Origin: Daucus carota subsp. sativus
Taxonomy: Eukaryota; Streptophyta; Magnoliopsida; Apiales; Apiaceae
Assembly (NCBI RefSeq): GCF_001625215.2
Contig: NC_030385.2
Coordinates: 44,479,598 to 44,543,597 of the forward strand
Direction of reading: 5' to 3'
Length of the DNA stretch: 64,000 nucleotides
Shown here: positions 52,295-62,714 of the stretch, piece after piece
Position numbering within the stretch: the first letter of the stretch is position 1
Layout of the letters: the number at the start of each line of letters is the position of its first letter
Notes under the pieces: model-generated
What the model was told of the DNA's origin: nothing
What the model saw: the letters and a program-made list of their open reading frames with translations, nothing else
Database searches by the model: none
Made by a program: the position numbers and the translations under genes

Positions 52295-53416
52295 TCAAAA
52301 CTTGTTGTTGTACCAATATATCCCTTTGTTGTCTTCATCTTCCTCAACGTAGACACAGTCATTTATGGTGTTCCAAATTGACTTATAGAATGGAGTGAAA
52401 TCATACTGATAGTACTCCCCAAGCACAGGTTTAAATGCCTTGGTGGCTTCCACCGCATGGTAATGTGGCATCTTCGGGAAGAGATGGTGCGCTACGTGAG
52501 TATTCGGCTGCTGATGAAACACCGTGTTGAGAAATCCGAAATCTCTATCGATGGTAGCCATGGATCCCTTCAGCCATTCCCACTCGGAGTGATCATAGTA
52601 AGGTACGAGAGGGTTCGTGTGTTGAAGTACGGCCACTATGATAAGCATGGCATTTGTGAATAGGTATGGTCCTCCGTAAATGAAAGCCACCCATGCGAAT
52701 CCTTTTAGCAAAGCGAGTTTGTATAGTGTAAAGATCACGGCCAAACATCCAGCATCCGAAAGCAAGACGAGAGCGCGTTGCTTGCGTGAGAACATTGGGC
52801 TATACGGATCAAAATGGGAGGCGAATCGATCGTAAACTCGACCGCGGAAGTTGACAAGAAGGTACAGAGGCACCGCAACAGCTAGAACTGCAGCAACAAC
52901 GAAGAATCGCGCTACAGGATTTTTGAGGTGTCTGAAGAGCAATGGAACTTGGGACTTGAGCAGCGGGATGTCAAATTCTTCTTCTTCGAGGGATCCGGTT
53001 CTCGAGTGGTGTCGATGGTGGCTGTACTTGAATGAAAAGTAAGGGAACAGAACGACAGAGTGGGTGACGAATCCCACTGTGTCGTCGAGCCATTTGTAGT
53101 CACTAAAAGCGTTGTGTCCGCATTCGTGACCTATGACCCAAAATCGGGCCAGGATACAGCCTTGTAGCACCGAATAAATAATCCCGGACATAAAAAGGTA
53201 CAATTTCGATGATTGTACTAATTCGGAGGTTAAGATATAGTTTGCGGCGATGTGGTAAAGAGAGAATAAGATGATGACATCGAAGACAAGGTATGACAAA
53301 GAGCGAATGGCCGAACGCTCAAAGCAATGAGGCGGAACTGCTTTCTTAACATCGCTTAAAGTGAATGGAGGTTTTACGTGGGGAGATCTTGAGGCTCTTT
53401 TCACAGTAGAACTCAT
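52295..53416 (-). CDS. FAD2-like: Divergent FAD2-like fatty acid desaturase, gene 4 of 5
   Basis: 373 residues from the ATG at 53416 (MSSTVKRASRSPHVKPPF). In the other copies the protein starts MEQ; here the corresponding codons read ACT GAA CAA, so the original ATG has become Thr and translation should begin four codons later. The boxes are intact: HECGH (97-101), HHRHH (133-137) and HVAHH (307-311). HNAFSDYKW replaces HNAFSEYQW. The C-terminus is YNNKF. It groups with genes 1 and 5 (LKNPVARFFVVAAVL, FTLYKLALLKGFAWVAF, FGFLN). Unlike its sisters it shows no 5'UTR intron: the TATA box (53498-53505) is only about 82 bp from the ATG with no usable splice pair between. The loss of four residues lies in the cytosolic N-terminus, far from the active site, so activity is plausible. 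Confidence 0.92.
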   Translation of the reverse strand: MSSTVKRASRSPHVKPPFTLSDVKKAVPPHCFERSAIRSLSYLVFDVIILFSLYHIAANYILTSELVQSSKLYLFMSGIIYSVLQGCILARFWVIGHECGHNAFSDYKWLDDTVGFVTHSVVLFPYFSFKYSHHRHHSRTGSLEEEEFDIPLLKSQVPLLFRHLKNPVARFFVVAAVLAVAVPLYLLVNFRGRVYDRFASHFDPYSPMFSRKQRALVLLSDAGCLAVIFTLYKLALLKGFAWVAFIYGGPYLFTNAMLIIVAVLQHTNPLVPYYDHSEWEWLKGSMATIDRDFGFLNTVFHQQPNTHVAHHLFPKMPHYHAVEATKAFKPVLGEYYQYDFTPFYKSIWNTINDCVYVEEDEDNKGIYWYNNKF

Positions 53417-53497
53417 CTCTTGTTCAGTCTTCAATAGAATGCGCTTCTTAAAGGATGTGGATTATTGTTGTGATAATTGGAGAGGCGATGTGGCTGC

Positions 53498-53505
53498 TAT
53501 ATATA
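53498..53505 (-). promoter_or_regulatory. TATA box of desaturase gene 4
   Basis: The minus strand reads ATGCCTATATATAGCAGCC, preceded by GGTGCCTTAAC, a block shared with gene 5. Confidence 0.75.
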
Positions 53506-53760
53506 GGCATGTTAAGGCACCAACTCCTCTATCTAATTAGCTGAATGTGGAGAAAGTAATTTCCGAGAAAGCAAGATAAATTTAAATATGTTTAAGCCGT
53601 CATTAATCTAACATTTACTGGTAGTTTATGTCTATTGCTGTGGACTAAGAGATATGCTGCATTTAGGCTCCGCTGTTATTCAAATATGATTGCTCTAATA
53701 TATGGGACCTACTCTTTGGTTTGTAGTTGAATAAGAGGAATGAGATAGACTAATAGTAGT

Positions 53761-54115
53761 GCAGTTACTGGAACGTTGGCCTAATTCTCTAACCTCATGC
53801 AATTGTGAGCTTCGACTAATAAAACGAGGGAAAACTATTACTCTCAGGACTTTAAGTGCTTTAATCCGGCGGCAGTTAAAAATTTTATTTTTTAATTATT
53901 TTTAATAAACAATTGTAAGTAAATTTTTTAATTCGTATAGTGTTTGTATTATATAAACTTTTTGTTTTTAAAATTTTTGAAATATAAATAATTTAAATAG
54001 ACATTCAAAAACGAAAGTGTGTAAAAAAGATGATGGAACGTAGCGAGTATTACAATGGTGCAGTTACTTGAACGTTGGCCTAATTATAGCTCAGGCAATT
54101 GTGAACTTCGACCAA
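53761..54115. repeat. Direct repeat flanking an AT-rich insert
   Basis: A unit of about 60 bp (GCAGTTACTGGAACGTTGGC to CTTCGACTAATAA) occurs at about 53761-53822 and again, diverged, at about 54060-54118. The insert between ends with GATGGAACGTAGCGAGTA and may be a decayed Stowaway-like element. Confidence 0.5.
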
Positions 54116-54258
54116 TAATTGTATACAGAATTATATACATAATGACATGTGGGAGGTTTTAATTGAAATGGGCCTCCTGTATTCACATCAACCACCCCAG
54201 TTAAAACCCTCCCCCTCAATTGCCACATCATTATGTACAAGTTTTATGTACACAATTA
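54116..54258. mobile_element. Small MITE-like inverted repeat
   Basis: Left arm AATTGTATACAGAATTATAT then ACATAATGACATGTGG. The right arm is the complement (CCACATCATTATGTACAAG to GTACACAATT). It is about 143 bp with a CT/GA-rich centre, also palindromic. No secure target duplication. Confidence 0.5.
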
Positions 54259-54635
54259 TGTGCACCTAGCACTACTCTAATAGTATACAGACGAGAGAAC
54301 TGTTACATGAACATGGACCTTAAACAAATTTACCTCTTGATATTTAGTATATATTTATTTAAATTATAAATGAAATTTAGATTTCACTTAATTAACAAAA
54401 GTATAAACTATATTTAATAAATCAAATTCAAATCCGGCCTAAATTATTGTATTTCATTTTCAATGCATTTCATCTCAATCATTATTTTCACATTTTGTTT
54501 GATCATCATCTCATAATTTGGTTATCATTATCATCTGGGGTGTGGTTGTGATTTATCATTATCTTCTTTAGAATTTCAAAATTGTCTATATGCAACGTCT
54601 ATTATTGTTAATGCCCTATTAACTTATATTTTATT

Positions 54636-54675
<40 letters not shown>

Positions 54676-55559
54676 TTTTTTTTGTAAATATTAAATATTA
54701 AAAATCTCATAAATATTTAATTTTAAATATACCATATTCATAAAAAAGATTTCAAAATAAATCTTTACTTCTATATCTTGAACTTTTGGCATGCGCCCAC
54801 TATGTTATCAATCAGTTTTTCAAGGTTGACTCTTAGATAAATTACTCTGTATTTTGTAATATACATAAATTACTTTAATATAGTGATGTGAGACTAATTT
54901 ATTCAAAAATTTGAAGCATGAATATTAAGAGTATACTTAATGTTGATCTGCACCTGACCTTTATAATTTATATATATATTTTTTAAACTCGTTCTTACAT
55001 TTATAAATATAAATATTATCGAAACATATATCAATCACTACATCTATTTACTTTCGAAAAACTTGCATGCATATTCTAAAAAGCATACACCCCAGTTGCA
55101 GCTGTTTAAAATAAATTATGGGATAAAATTATTCCAAAAACCAGTCCACGCTCCACGGAGTTCATCATCCACAAGCATCCCAATTCATTTTAATCATACT
55201 TGTATATATAAACTCAGAGTATAGTTCTACTGTATTTAAGTGTATATATCTAAAATATCAAGTATACCAAAGATTAGCACAGAAGTAGATGTAGAATGCA
55301 ATTGAACTTTAACACATCTCCAAATTCTTTGATTATTGCAATAATTTATTATACTAATATACAAATTAAAGCTAGCTACTTTAGTGTCTAAAAATAGCAT
55401 CAATGAATATAACTGTAAAACAAATCACAATACAGTGCAAGTAAAAGCTTCAAAAAAGAAGCAGCTATTTATGGGACAAGCTTCCAGGCCGACTTTACTC
55501 TCTGGTTTTTATTTTTTGCTAGTCAAGAAGCTCAAACACCATACACTTGATAATTCAAC
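54259..55559. other. AT-rich spacer and 3' flank of desaturase gene 5
   Basis: Contains a (TA)n run at about 54640-54671. No gene recognised. Confidence 0.45.
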
Positions 55560-56693
55560 TTAAAACTTGTTGTTATACCAGTATATTCCTTTGTTCTGCG
55601 TATCTTCCTCAACGTAGACACAATCGTTTATGGTATTCCACAGTGACTTGTAGAATGGGGTGAAATCATACTGATAGTACTCGCCCAATATTGGCTTAAA
55701 TGCTTTGGTGGCTTCCACTGCATGGTAATGCGGCATCTTCGGGAAGAGATGGTGAGCTACGTGAGTATTCGGCTGCTGATGAAACACCGTGTTGAGGAAT
55801 CCGAAATCTCTGTCAATGGTAGCCATAGAGCCCTTTAGCCATTCCCACTCGGAGTGATCATAGTAAGGTACGAGAGGGTTCGTGTGTTGAAGTACGGCCA
55901 CTATAATAAGCATGGCATTTGTGAATAGGTATGGTCCTCCGTAGATGAAAGCGACCCATGCGAATCCTTTTAGCAAAGCAAGTTTGTATAGTGCAAAGAT
56001 CACGGCCAAACATCCAGCATCAGAGAGCAGGACTAGAGCGCGTTGCTTACGCGAAAACATTGGGCTATACGGATCAAAATGGGAGGCGAATCGATCATAA
56101 ACTCGACCACGGAAGTTGACAAGAAGGTATAGAGGCACTGCAACAGCTAGAACAGCACCAACAACCAAGACTCTCGCTACTGGATTTTTGAGGTGTCGGA
56201 AAAGAAAGGGAACTTGGGACTTGAGCAGTGGGATATCAAATTCTTCTTCCTCGAGCGATCCAGTTCTCGAGTGGTGCCGATGGTGGCTGTACTTAAACGA
56301 AAAGTAAGGAAACAAGACTACCGAGTGTGTTATAAATCCAACTGTGTCGTCGAGCCACTGGTATTTGCTGAAAGCATTGTGTCCGCATTCATGACCTATG
56401 ACCCAAAATCGGGCCAAGATACAGCCCTGAAGCAGCGCATAAACAATCCCAGAAGTAACAAGATACAATTTAGAAGACTGTACTAATTCGGATTTCAAGA
56501 TATAGTTTGCGGCGATGTGGTAAAGAGAGAATAAGATGATGACATCGAAGACAAGGTACGACAAAGACCGAATTGCCGAACGCTCAAAACAGTGAGGCGG
56601 AACTGCTTTCTTAACATCACTTAAAGTGAACGGAGGTTTCACGTAGGGAGATCTCGAAGCTCTTTTAACCGTAGTATCCACCTTTTGTTCCAT
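55560..56693 (-). CDS. FAD2-like: Divergent FAD2-like fatty acid desaturase, gene 5 of 5
   Basis: 377 residues starting MEQKVDTTVKRASRSPYVK. Boxes HECGH (101-105, then Asn106), HHRHH (137-141) and HVAHH (311-315) are complete; the LQHTN loop and YNNKF C-terminus are as in the other copies. It is closest to genes 1 and 4 (LFRHLKNPVARVLVVGAVLAVAVPLYLL, FALYKLALLKGFAWVAF, DRDFGFLN). HNAFSKYQW is unique to this copy. The 5'UTR intron (56698-56908) is 211 bp, about twice that of genes 1-3, because a tRNA-derived SINE has inserted into it. The TATA box is at 57004-57011. It is the first copy of the array in transcriptional order and lies next to the CACTA element at 57.5 kb. No disabling mutation is seen. 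Confidence 0.93.
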   Translation of the reverse strand: MEQKVDTTVKRASRSPYVKPPFTLSDVKKAVPPHCFERSAIRSLSYLVFDVIILFSLYHIAANYILKSELVQSSKLYLVTSGIVYALLQGCILARFWVIGHECGHNAFSKYQWLDDTVGFITHSVVLFPYFSFKYSHHRHHSRTGSLEEEEFDIPLLKSQVPFLFRHLKNPVARVLVVGAVLAVAVPLYLLVNFRGRVYDRFASHFDPYSPMFSRKQRALVLLSDAGCLAVIFALYKLALLKGFAWVAFIYGGPYLFTNAMLIIVAVLQHTNPLVPYYDHSEWEWLKGSMATIDRDFGFLNTVFHQQPNTHVAHHLFPKMPHYHAVEATKAFKPILGEYYQYDFTPFYKSLWNTINDCVYVEEDTQNKGIYWYNNKF

Positions 56694-56754
56694 GTCTCTG
56701 CAATAAATATAGCAAAAACACAGTCAATTAACTGGAATTAAAACAGAAATCAAC

Positions 56755-56865
56755 AGGAGCACGATCGGATAGCCCAAGTGGTGGGTTTATCAACCGTTGT
56801 CTTGATACACACATGTTCGATTCTGACTCAGATATTTATTTGCAAGGCATATAAGGCTAAATTGA
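56755..56865 (+). mobile_element. tRNA-derived SINE in the 5'UTR intron of gene 5
   Basis: The body is 111 bp flanked by perfect 10-bp duplications AGAAATCAAC (56745-56754 and 56866-56875). It carries a pol III A box (TAGCCCAAGTGG) and, about 40 bp on, a B box (GTTCGATTC) on the plus strand, antisense to the gene. It ends TAAATTGA rather than in poly(A). Confidence 0.8.
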
Positions 56866-57003
56866 AGAAATCAACGTAAGATTTAGAACTATTGAAGATT
56901 GTAAGTACCTTGCTACCATGATTGATTTGAGTTGTATACACTTGTTCAAAAGTATTAGTTGCAGTGGTACAAGTAAGTTGCAAATGTACAAGGAATCGGC
57001 TGG

Positions 57004-57011
57004 TATATATA
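57004..57011 (-). promoter_or_regulatory. TATA box of desaturase gene 5
   Basis: The minus strand reads GCGCCTATATATACCAGCC, preceded by GGTGCCTTTGAT, shared with gene 4. Confidence 0.75.
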
Positions 57012-57873
57012 GGCGCATCAAAGGCACCAACTGCCCTTCCTATGAAGGCTGTAATGAAAGTGATTATATTATCGATCCGTCATTATCGATTGTGTATCGT
57101 CGGCTAATGAGCTGCTGACTAACTGACAGATGCATGAATTTCTAAATTATTTAATTGTGGCCCCTCCATTATTCAAGTAAGCTTGTTAGAATATATTGGA
57201 CTTCTTTTTTGGCGTGCAGTTGAAGTTTACGGTAAATTTTGTATGTACTAACAAATTTTACTTCATCATCTTCCACTTATTTGATCTTGGATATTTATGT
57301 ATGAACGGTTTGAAGACAGTCTGGTACCGATCGCGACAGGAGACGAGCTTGAATTTTTCCAACAAAGTGGTTTGTTATCTCATTATTGATTTGTGCAGGA
57401 GCCGGTCAACATTTTTAGTGCAGTAGTGTAAGTTTATGCAACTGCTGATCGGTCTAACTTAAAAAATATAATTATTATTTATTACACTACACCATAAGTG
57501 CTCATATGCAACGCGTTTTGTAAAGTGTTGCACTCCTAGTGTTTCGTTAGCTCTGTCCTGGTGATCTTATGCAATACTCCCTCAGACAGTATTGCATTAG
57601 ACATGTATGTTGTGTTGCGCGGCCACATTAGTGTTGCGAGGTGCAATATCATGCAACACTAGTGTTGCATTAAAGTTATTTTTTTTTTATAATTAGAAAA
57701 ATTATATATATAATCAAGTATCGTACATAGAAATTTATATTCTGATATTTTTTACATAAAAACTTAACAAAGAAAAGTATAATATTTGACTTATTATATT
57801 AATATTTAATTTAAGTAGAAGTAAGTATTTCTCACGTATATATCATTTATAATTTAAATTAAAAATCTAAAAT

Positions 57874-57912
<39 letters not shown>

Positions 57913-58957
57913 TATAATTTATAATTCATATCAGCTGGTGAAATGTTAAGCGGGTAAAACTCCGCCCAGCGAAATTTCAAACACACATACATTTCAAACA
58001 AACACCTACACCTCTCAGACAAACACTCTGGCCGCTCTCACCACTCACCTTAGTCGCGACCTCCATTTCCTGAACTCACCATCCAGTCCCGACCTCACAA
58101 ACACTCTCACCTCTCTCACCTCACAATCGCGACCTCCATTTCAACATCTCACCTCACAGTCTTGACCTCACATGTCAAATTAGGGTTTTGGTGTTCTCGA
58201 TTTGGAGATTTTTGCTCAGTTCTCAACATCACATCTCCATCACAACATCTCAGTTCTCGATTTGGGGAGTTGGGCATCTACAATTAAGTTTTTAGTGTTC
58301 TCGATTTAGGGATTTTGGTTTTCAACATCACTTTTCGGTTGGGGTTTTGGTTCTGAGTTCAATCCGTTCTTCAGGCTGGTAATTCCTGTTTTTTAATTAA
58401 GATACAGATTTGTATTTTTTTAGTTGATATTAGCTAGGTTGGGTGTTACATGTAATTTGCCTAGTGACTATGTAATTAGTGTTTTCTCAATTGACCACTG
58501 CGAATTAAGATTTTTGGGTTTGAATCAGTGAGAGAGTTCAATTACTTTATTTAGTATTGTTACTTTTTTTTTCAGGGGTTTGAGAGAGGGATTGCTGATG
58601 TGTGTTAAAAACTCTAAGCGTGGATTTCATTTTGCTGCTAATATCTCCAATCTGTGCACAACTGCTTAGGTGGTCATCATTCTTTCCCTCTTCTATCTGT
58701 GTGTTTTTTTGTTATGAATTAAGATTTGTTAAGTTTGTTATTATTTATCTAACAGAGTCTTTATTATGGTTGTTTAGGACTGTGTTTCTTGCTTTCACAT
58801 CCTCATCTATGTTGTTTGTTTGTTCTTTTTTGATGTGGTCGATTTTGGATAAGTTGGAGGAAGTCAGCGACTGATTCTTGTAAAATGGAGCCAGTATAGT
58901 GTACTTAAGTCACTAGTTTTAGTATGGGGAGTGGCTTGAAAAGTGGTCTTGTGTAAA

Positions 58958-59345
58958 GTTTCTGAAACATCTGCCACACTCAGCAACGTTGGTGCTGTTG
59001 TACCTCCAGGAGGAGATTTTTCTGACCCTGTTACATCGGCCACACTCTGCATCCTTCAGGTATGAATTAAGTTGCTAATATATATATAATATATATGATG
59101 ATTTGTCAATGGTTGGCAACTCTACTAGAGAGGATCTTAGTTGTTTTAATTATACCGAATAATGAGAGTTTTTGAAATATTCTATGTCGCGTGGTCTTAT
59201 ATTTTTTATCTTGGTTTATATTGATTTCAAATTTTATTTGAAGGCCTTTTGGGGTTTAGACAAAAAGTTGGCACAGAGGAAACATTTTCCTTCTGTCAAC
59301 TGGCTCATATCCTATTGAAAGTATTCAATAGTGGATTTTCATTTT
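58958..59345 (+). pseudogene. Captured fragment of V-ATPase catalytic subunit A gene (VHA-A)
   Basis: Exon piece 1 (58958-59059) ends in [20 protein letters not shown] followed by LCILQ and a donor CAG|GTATGA. Exon piece 2 (from 59244 after an AG acceptor) reads [20 protein letters not shown] and LISY. Both match VHA-A ([25 protein letters not shown]) with the intron in place. A TGA at 59316-59318 replaces the Ser codon of SYSKYS, after which KYS is still readable. Retention of the intron shows DNA-level capture, not reverse transcription. The fragment is non-functional as an ATPase subunit. Confidence 0.85.
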
Positions 59346-60699
59346 CAAACTTTAGTTCTGATATATATATAATCATGTTGCCAAGATAAATAAGGTAGAA
59401 TTTGATGCTGCACAAGATATGTATCCATACTGGCAGGAAGAAGGTATGTGTTTTCTAGGTCAAATATGATATTCATTGAGTAGCTAGTGCCAGATTGCCA
59501 ATTATATTTATACTCATGCATTGTATGAAGTCTGACCATCACCAGACCTGCATTGTATGTCGTTTAATATAACGATGCATTGTATGAAGTCTGACCATCA
59601 CCAGACCTGCATTAGGTGAGAGACATACTATATTTATGAGAAAGAAGTTATTCTTCTCATTACTTGGCGGATTGTTATAACACGTCAAGTGTTCTGCCAA
59701 AAGTGTTCTTGCTTAGGCATTTTGTTATTATGCAGATCATGGGTTCAATTCTGTTTACTATACTCGGTCTAAGTTTTCTGATTTCAGGGGCTTTTGTAAT
59801 TAGACAATTATGCATATATCACTGCCTCATCTACCATGCATCATCCCCAGAAGACTAACACAAAACCAAAAATAACAAGAAATATATCAAGTAAGTCTGA
59901 CAACTCTGAAGATAGATCTTACGGCCAGTTATTTTAGTACTCTGAAATATTTTTTAATTTAATCTTGTCTAAATTGAGATACACTTGGTGGGATGCTGGT
60001 TAAATTATAATCCTTAATATCACCTGGTACATATGAAGAGCTTTAGATGCCTGTATTATGAAGCCCATTTCTTTCTGAGCTCTCTGGCTGCAGCTGGTTA
60101 TAGTTTCAAATGCTAATTATCATAATTATTTATTATTAGACAAATTGTATTATAAAAAGGTGCAGTGTGTAAAAATCTGTTATTACGTTTCTTGTTGAAT
60201 TAAAATTTCGGATCTTAAATCCTACTGCTGATTTGGGAAGATCTCTGTTGAAATTTCTCATTATAATCTATATTCTTAAACTTTATTTAATTTGAAAACT
60301 AAAAAAACAAGATGTTTTTGCCTTCCTAATATATACTGGGCACTGCCTATATGTTTATTCTAGTTTATTGATAATACTGCAAAGGCCATGTCACATATCA
60401 AATTTCAATTAAAAAGTAGAAATCTGATACTCTTTGTTTGGTCCATCTTTCGTAGCCAGACATTTACATCTTGTTTTTTTTCCAAATATTTCTGCTAAGA
60501 ACCAAAGCTTTCAGCTGAGAATTGTTCTTTTGAAGAAGGTGGGTTTCTTTTGATAATGATTCTTGATTACAAATTACAATCAAGATGAGTTACTAACATT
60601 GTCTGAACTTGGCATTTGTGATTGATGGATTGATGTGCATTTGAACTCTTTCTTATTTTCAGTATCCTGGCAAAGCTTGACAAGGCAGAAAGGGTACTT

Positions 60700-60866
60700 T
60701 GCTTCAGAAGTGGAATGGCTTCTTTGGCTACTTCTTTGATACCATGAAGGAAATCGGTGCATCCTCAAAGTCATCTGTCTTTTTTGTCCCACATGGACCT
60801 GGTGTAATGAAAGACATAGCCTCACAAATCAGGGACGGTCTTTTCCAAGGCAATGCTGCTCAGTAG
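60700..60866 (+). pseudogene. Captured 3' exon of a hypersensitive-induced-reaction (HIR/SPFH) gene
   Basis: From the ATG at 60744 the frame reads [20 protein letters not shown] then [20 protein letters not shown] and the stop TAG at 60864-60866. It is preceded by FDT. This is the conserved C-terminus of plant HIR proteins ([15 protein letters not shown]...IPHGPG). Upstream of FDT the match continues only after a small deletion and frame shift (MASLAT for MVLVTQ). The rest of the HIR gene is absent. Confidence 0.8.
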
Positions 60867-61501
60867 TGATATAGTATCTACAATGAGCATACGACATTGA
60901 GAAGTGATTTATGTAGATTTGAGACTAGGTTATTTTGTTGTTTACTTGCTTCATTAGGAATGGATTTATGAATGTACAAGGCAGATATTGTCAAAATTTT
61001 ATGGAAAGTGTTGCATTTTACTTTTGTCAATGTTGCAAATATAAATAACCTAGTGTTGCATATTGAAATATATGGTGTTGCAAAAGATATGTGGGACCCA
61101 CTAATTATTTTATAAAAATTTGGATCATGTGGGACCCATCCATGAAGTGGAAAGTGACTCATCAATGACGTGGCAAGTGGACCCAGCTGATGTGGCAAGT
61201 GGGACCCAGCTGACGTGGCAGATGAAGTGGGACCCACCTCTGCAATGTGTCCACCTTTAGGGGCAACACCAGTAGATGTTGCCTTTACAAAACAGTGGTG
61301 TTGCATTATAGGTATAAGGCAATACATTTTCGGTGTTGCATTACATAGCAATAAGCGTTGCCTTATAGGTCAAAGGCAAGGCTCGCATATGCAACGCTCA
61401 GAAAGTGTTGCATATCTCGATTTCGGGCCTAAGGCAATACCATTTGGGGTATAAGGCAACACTATTGGGCGTTGCATATGAGCACTTATGGCGTAGTGTT
61501 A

Positions 61502-62412
61502 GTGAAAAATTATTATAAGTGAAAATAAATCTTTTATTTATATACTTGGACAATTTTTTTGTATTTATAATTTATTTGATATAAAAATTATTAATATAAT
61601 AATTAAATATTGTAAATTATCTTTTAAGATATTTTTCAATATTTTATTAAATCAAATTTTAAAATAAGAATTAGTCACTAAAAAAATTAATATTTTCAAC
61701 TTGTCAATTCTGAAGTATAAATCGGAAGTTTGACTTAAAAAAAATTACACAAGTATTACCAATAACAACTCATAAGCAAGAAACTAGGAACTGTGTTTAA
61801 AAAGCCTCGCGTACCTATCATCCAGCCTCGTCACTCGTCGTGAAACGCAAGTATTTTAAAATCAACGGAATTCTGAAGAGCGGATTAATACATAATTCGA
61901 TCGTTTTCTAGAAGTATATACCCAATATAATTAAATTTTTATAATTATTTTTGACAAAGATTTGAAATGATTAACTGACTGATGATCTTATGACCAGTAG
62001 ACTACTAGATTAATGGGGTAAAACAAACAATTCAACTTGATTTCCGACCCGCAATGCATAACATGAATAAAGTTACTGCTCTTTGATCAGACGATATTCC
62101 TTTTCTAAAGCTGAGTGTGCTTGGTTACTAAGACAAATGAAACTATGACAAGAAAATAAAGCCATTCCTTTTTCCCATTCTTGTTAGTTTACTGTTCATG
62201 CATTTTTTTTTATTAATTTATGCAGCTAAAATACTAATTGAATTGGATTAACTTGCATAAGAAACTAACCTTTAATTGGTATAATCTTGGACAAATTTTA
62301 TGTCATTATAATTTGCTTAAGAACTCAAAAAGTATACGCCAATTATCTCTAAACTGTCTGTTTCACACGAAAAAGAGTGGATACAAAACTCAGAACTTTC
62401 TTTGTTTTTCTA
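61502..62412. other. AT-rich spacer right of the CACTA element
   Basis: No gene recognised. Confidence 0.4.
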
Positions 62413-62414
62413 GG

Positions 62415-62714
62415 GTCCCTCCGTCCCTCTCAATTCTTTACATTGGAGGGGGACACAGAGACCAAAATAATATATAAAAAATGAGTAAAGTTAGATGAAA
62501 AGTGGGTAAAGTGGTGGGACCTATCAATATTTAATAATAAATTTGAGATAGTGGAGAAATATAGTGAGTGTAATAGTAGTTTTTATTGTTAAATATGAGA
62601 TAATAGGGGAAGATAGTGGGTGTAATAATGGAAAAAACTTACTATTTATAATAACGTAAATAAATAAAATAAACATACCAAAATAATAATTGTAAGAAAT
62701 GAAAGGGAGAGAAG
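62415..62714. mobile_element. Stowaway-like MITE, about 300-bp family, inverted copy
   Basis: Starts GTCCCTCCGTCCCTCTCAAT and is the reverse-orientation relative of the element at 37203 (shared GGTGGGACCTATCAATATTT). The right end is decayed (GAAATGAAAGGGAGAGAAG). Confidence 0.65.

Larger units (their letters stand above)
57485..61498. mobile_element. CACTA (En/Spm) transposon, non-autonomous, 4,014 bp
   Basis: Starts CACTACACCATAAGTGCTCA; the reverse complement of its end is CACTACGCCATAAGTGCTCA. TTA duplications flank it at 57482-57484 and 61499-61501. Subterminal regions are packed with TGCAAC/GTTGCA units in both orientations, the expected TnpA-type binding repeats. Near the right end (about 61125-61235) a unit around GATGTGGCAAGTGGACCCAG is tandemly repeated. 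No TnpD transposase is visible. Instead the interior carries exon fragments of two host genes. Confidence 0.92.

Noticed and set aside
52457..53103. Open frames on other strands or frames inside desaturase gene 4
   Set aside because: They are shadows. Similar frames recur in gene 5 (56116-56486) only because the coding sequences are homologous.
56772..56825. tRNA gene
   Set aside because: A and B boxes are present, but the stems do not close and the piece has its own target duplications, so it is a SINE.
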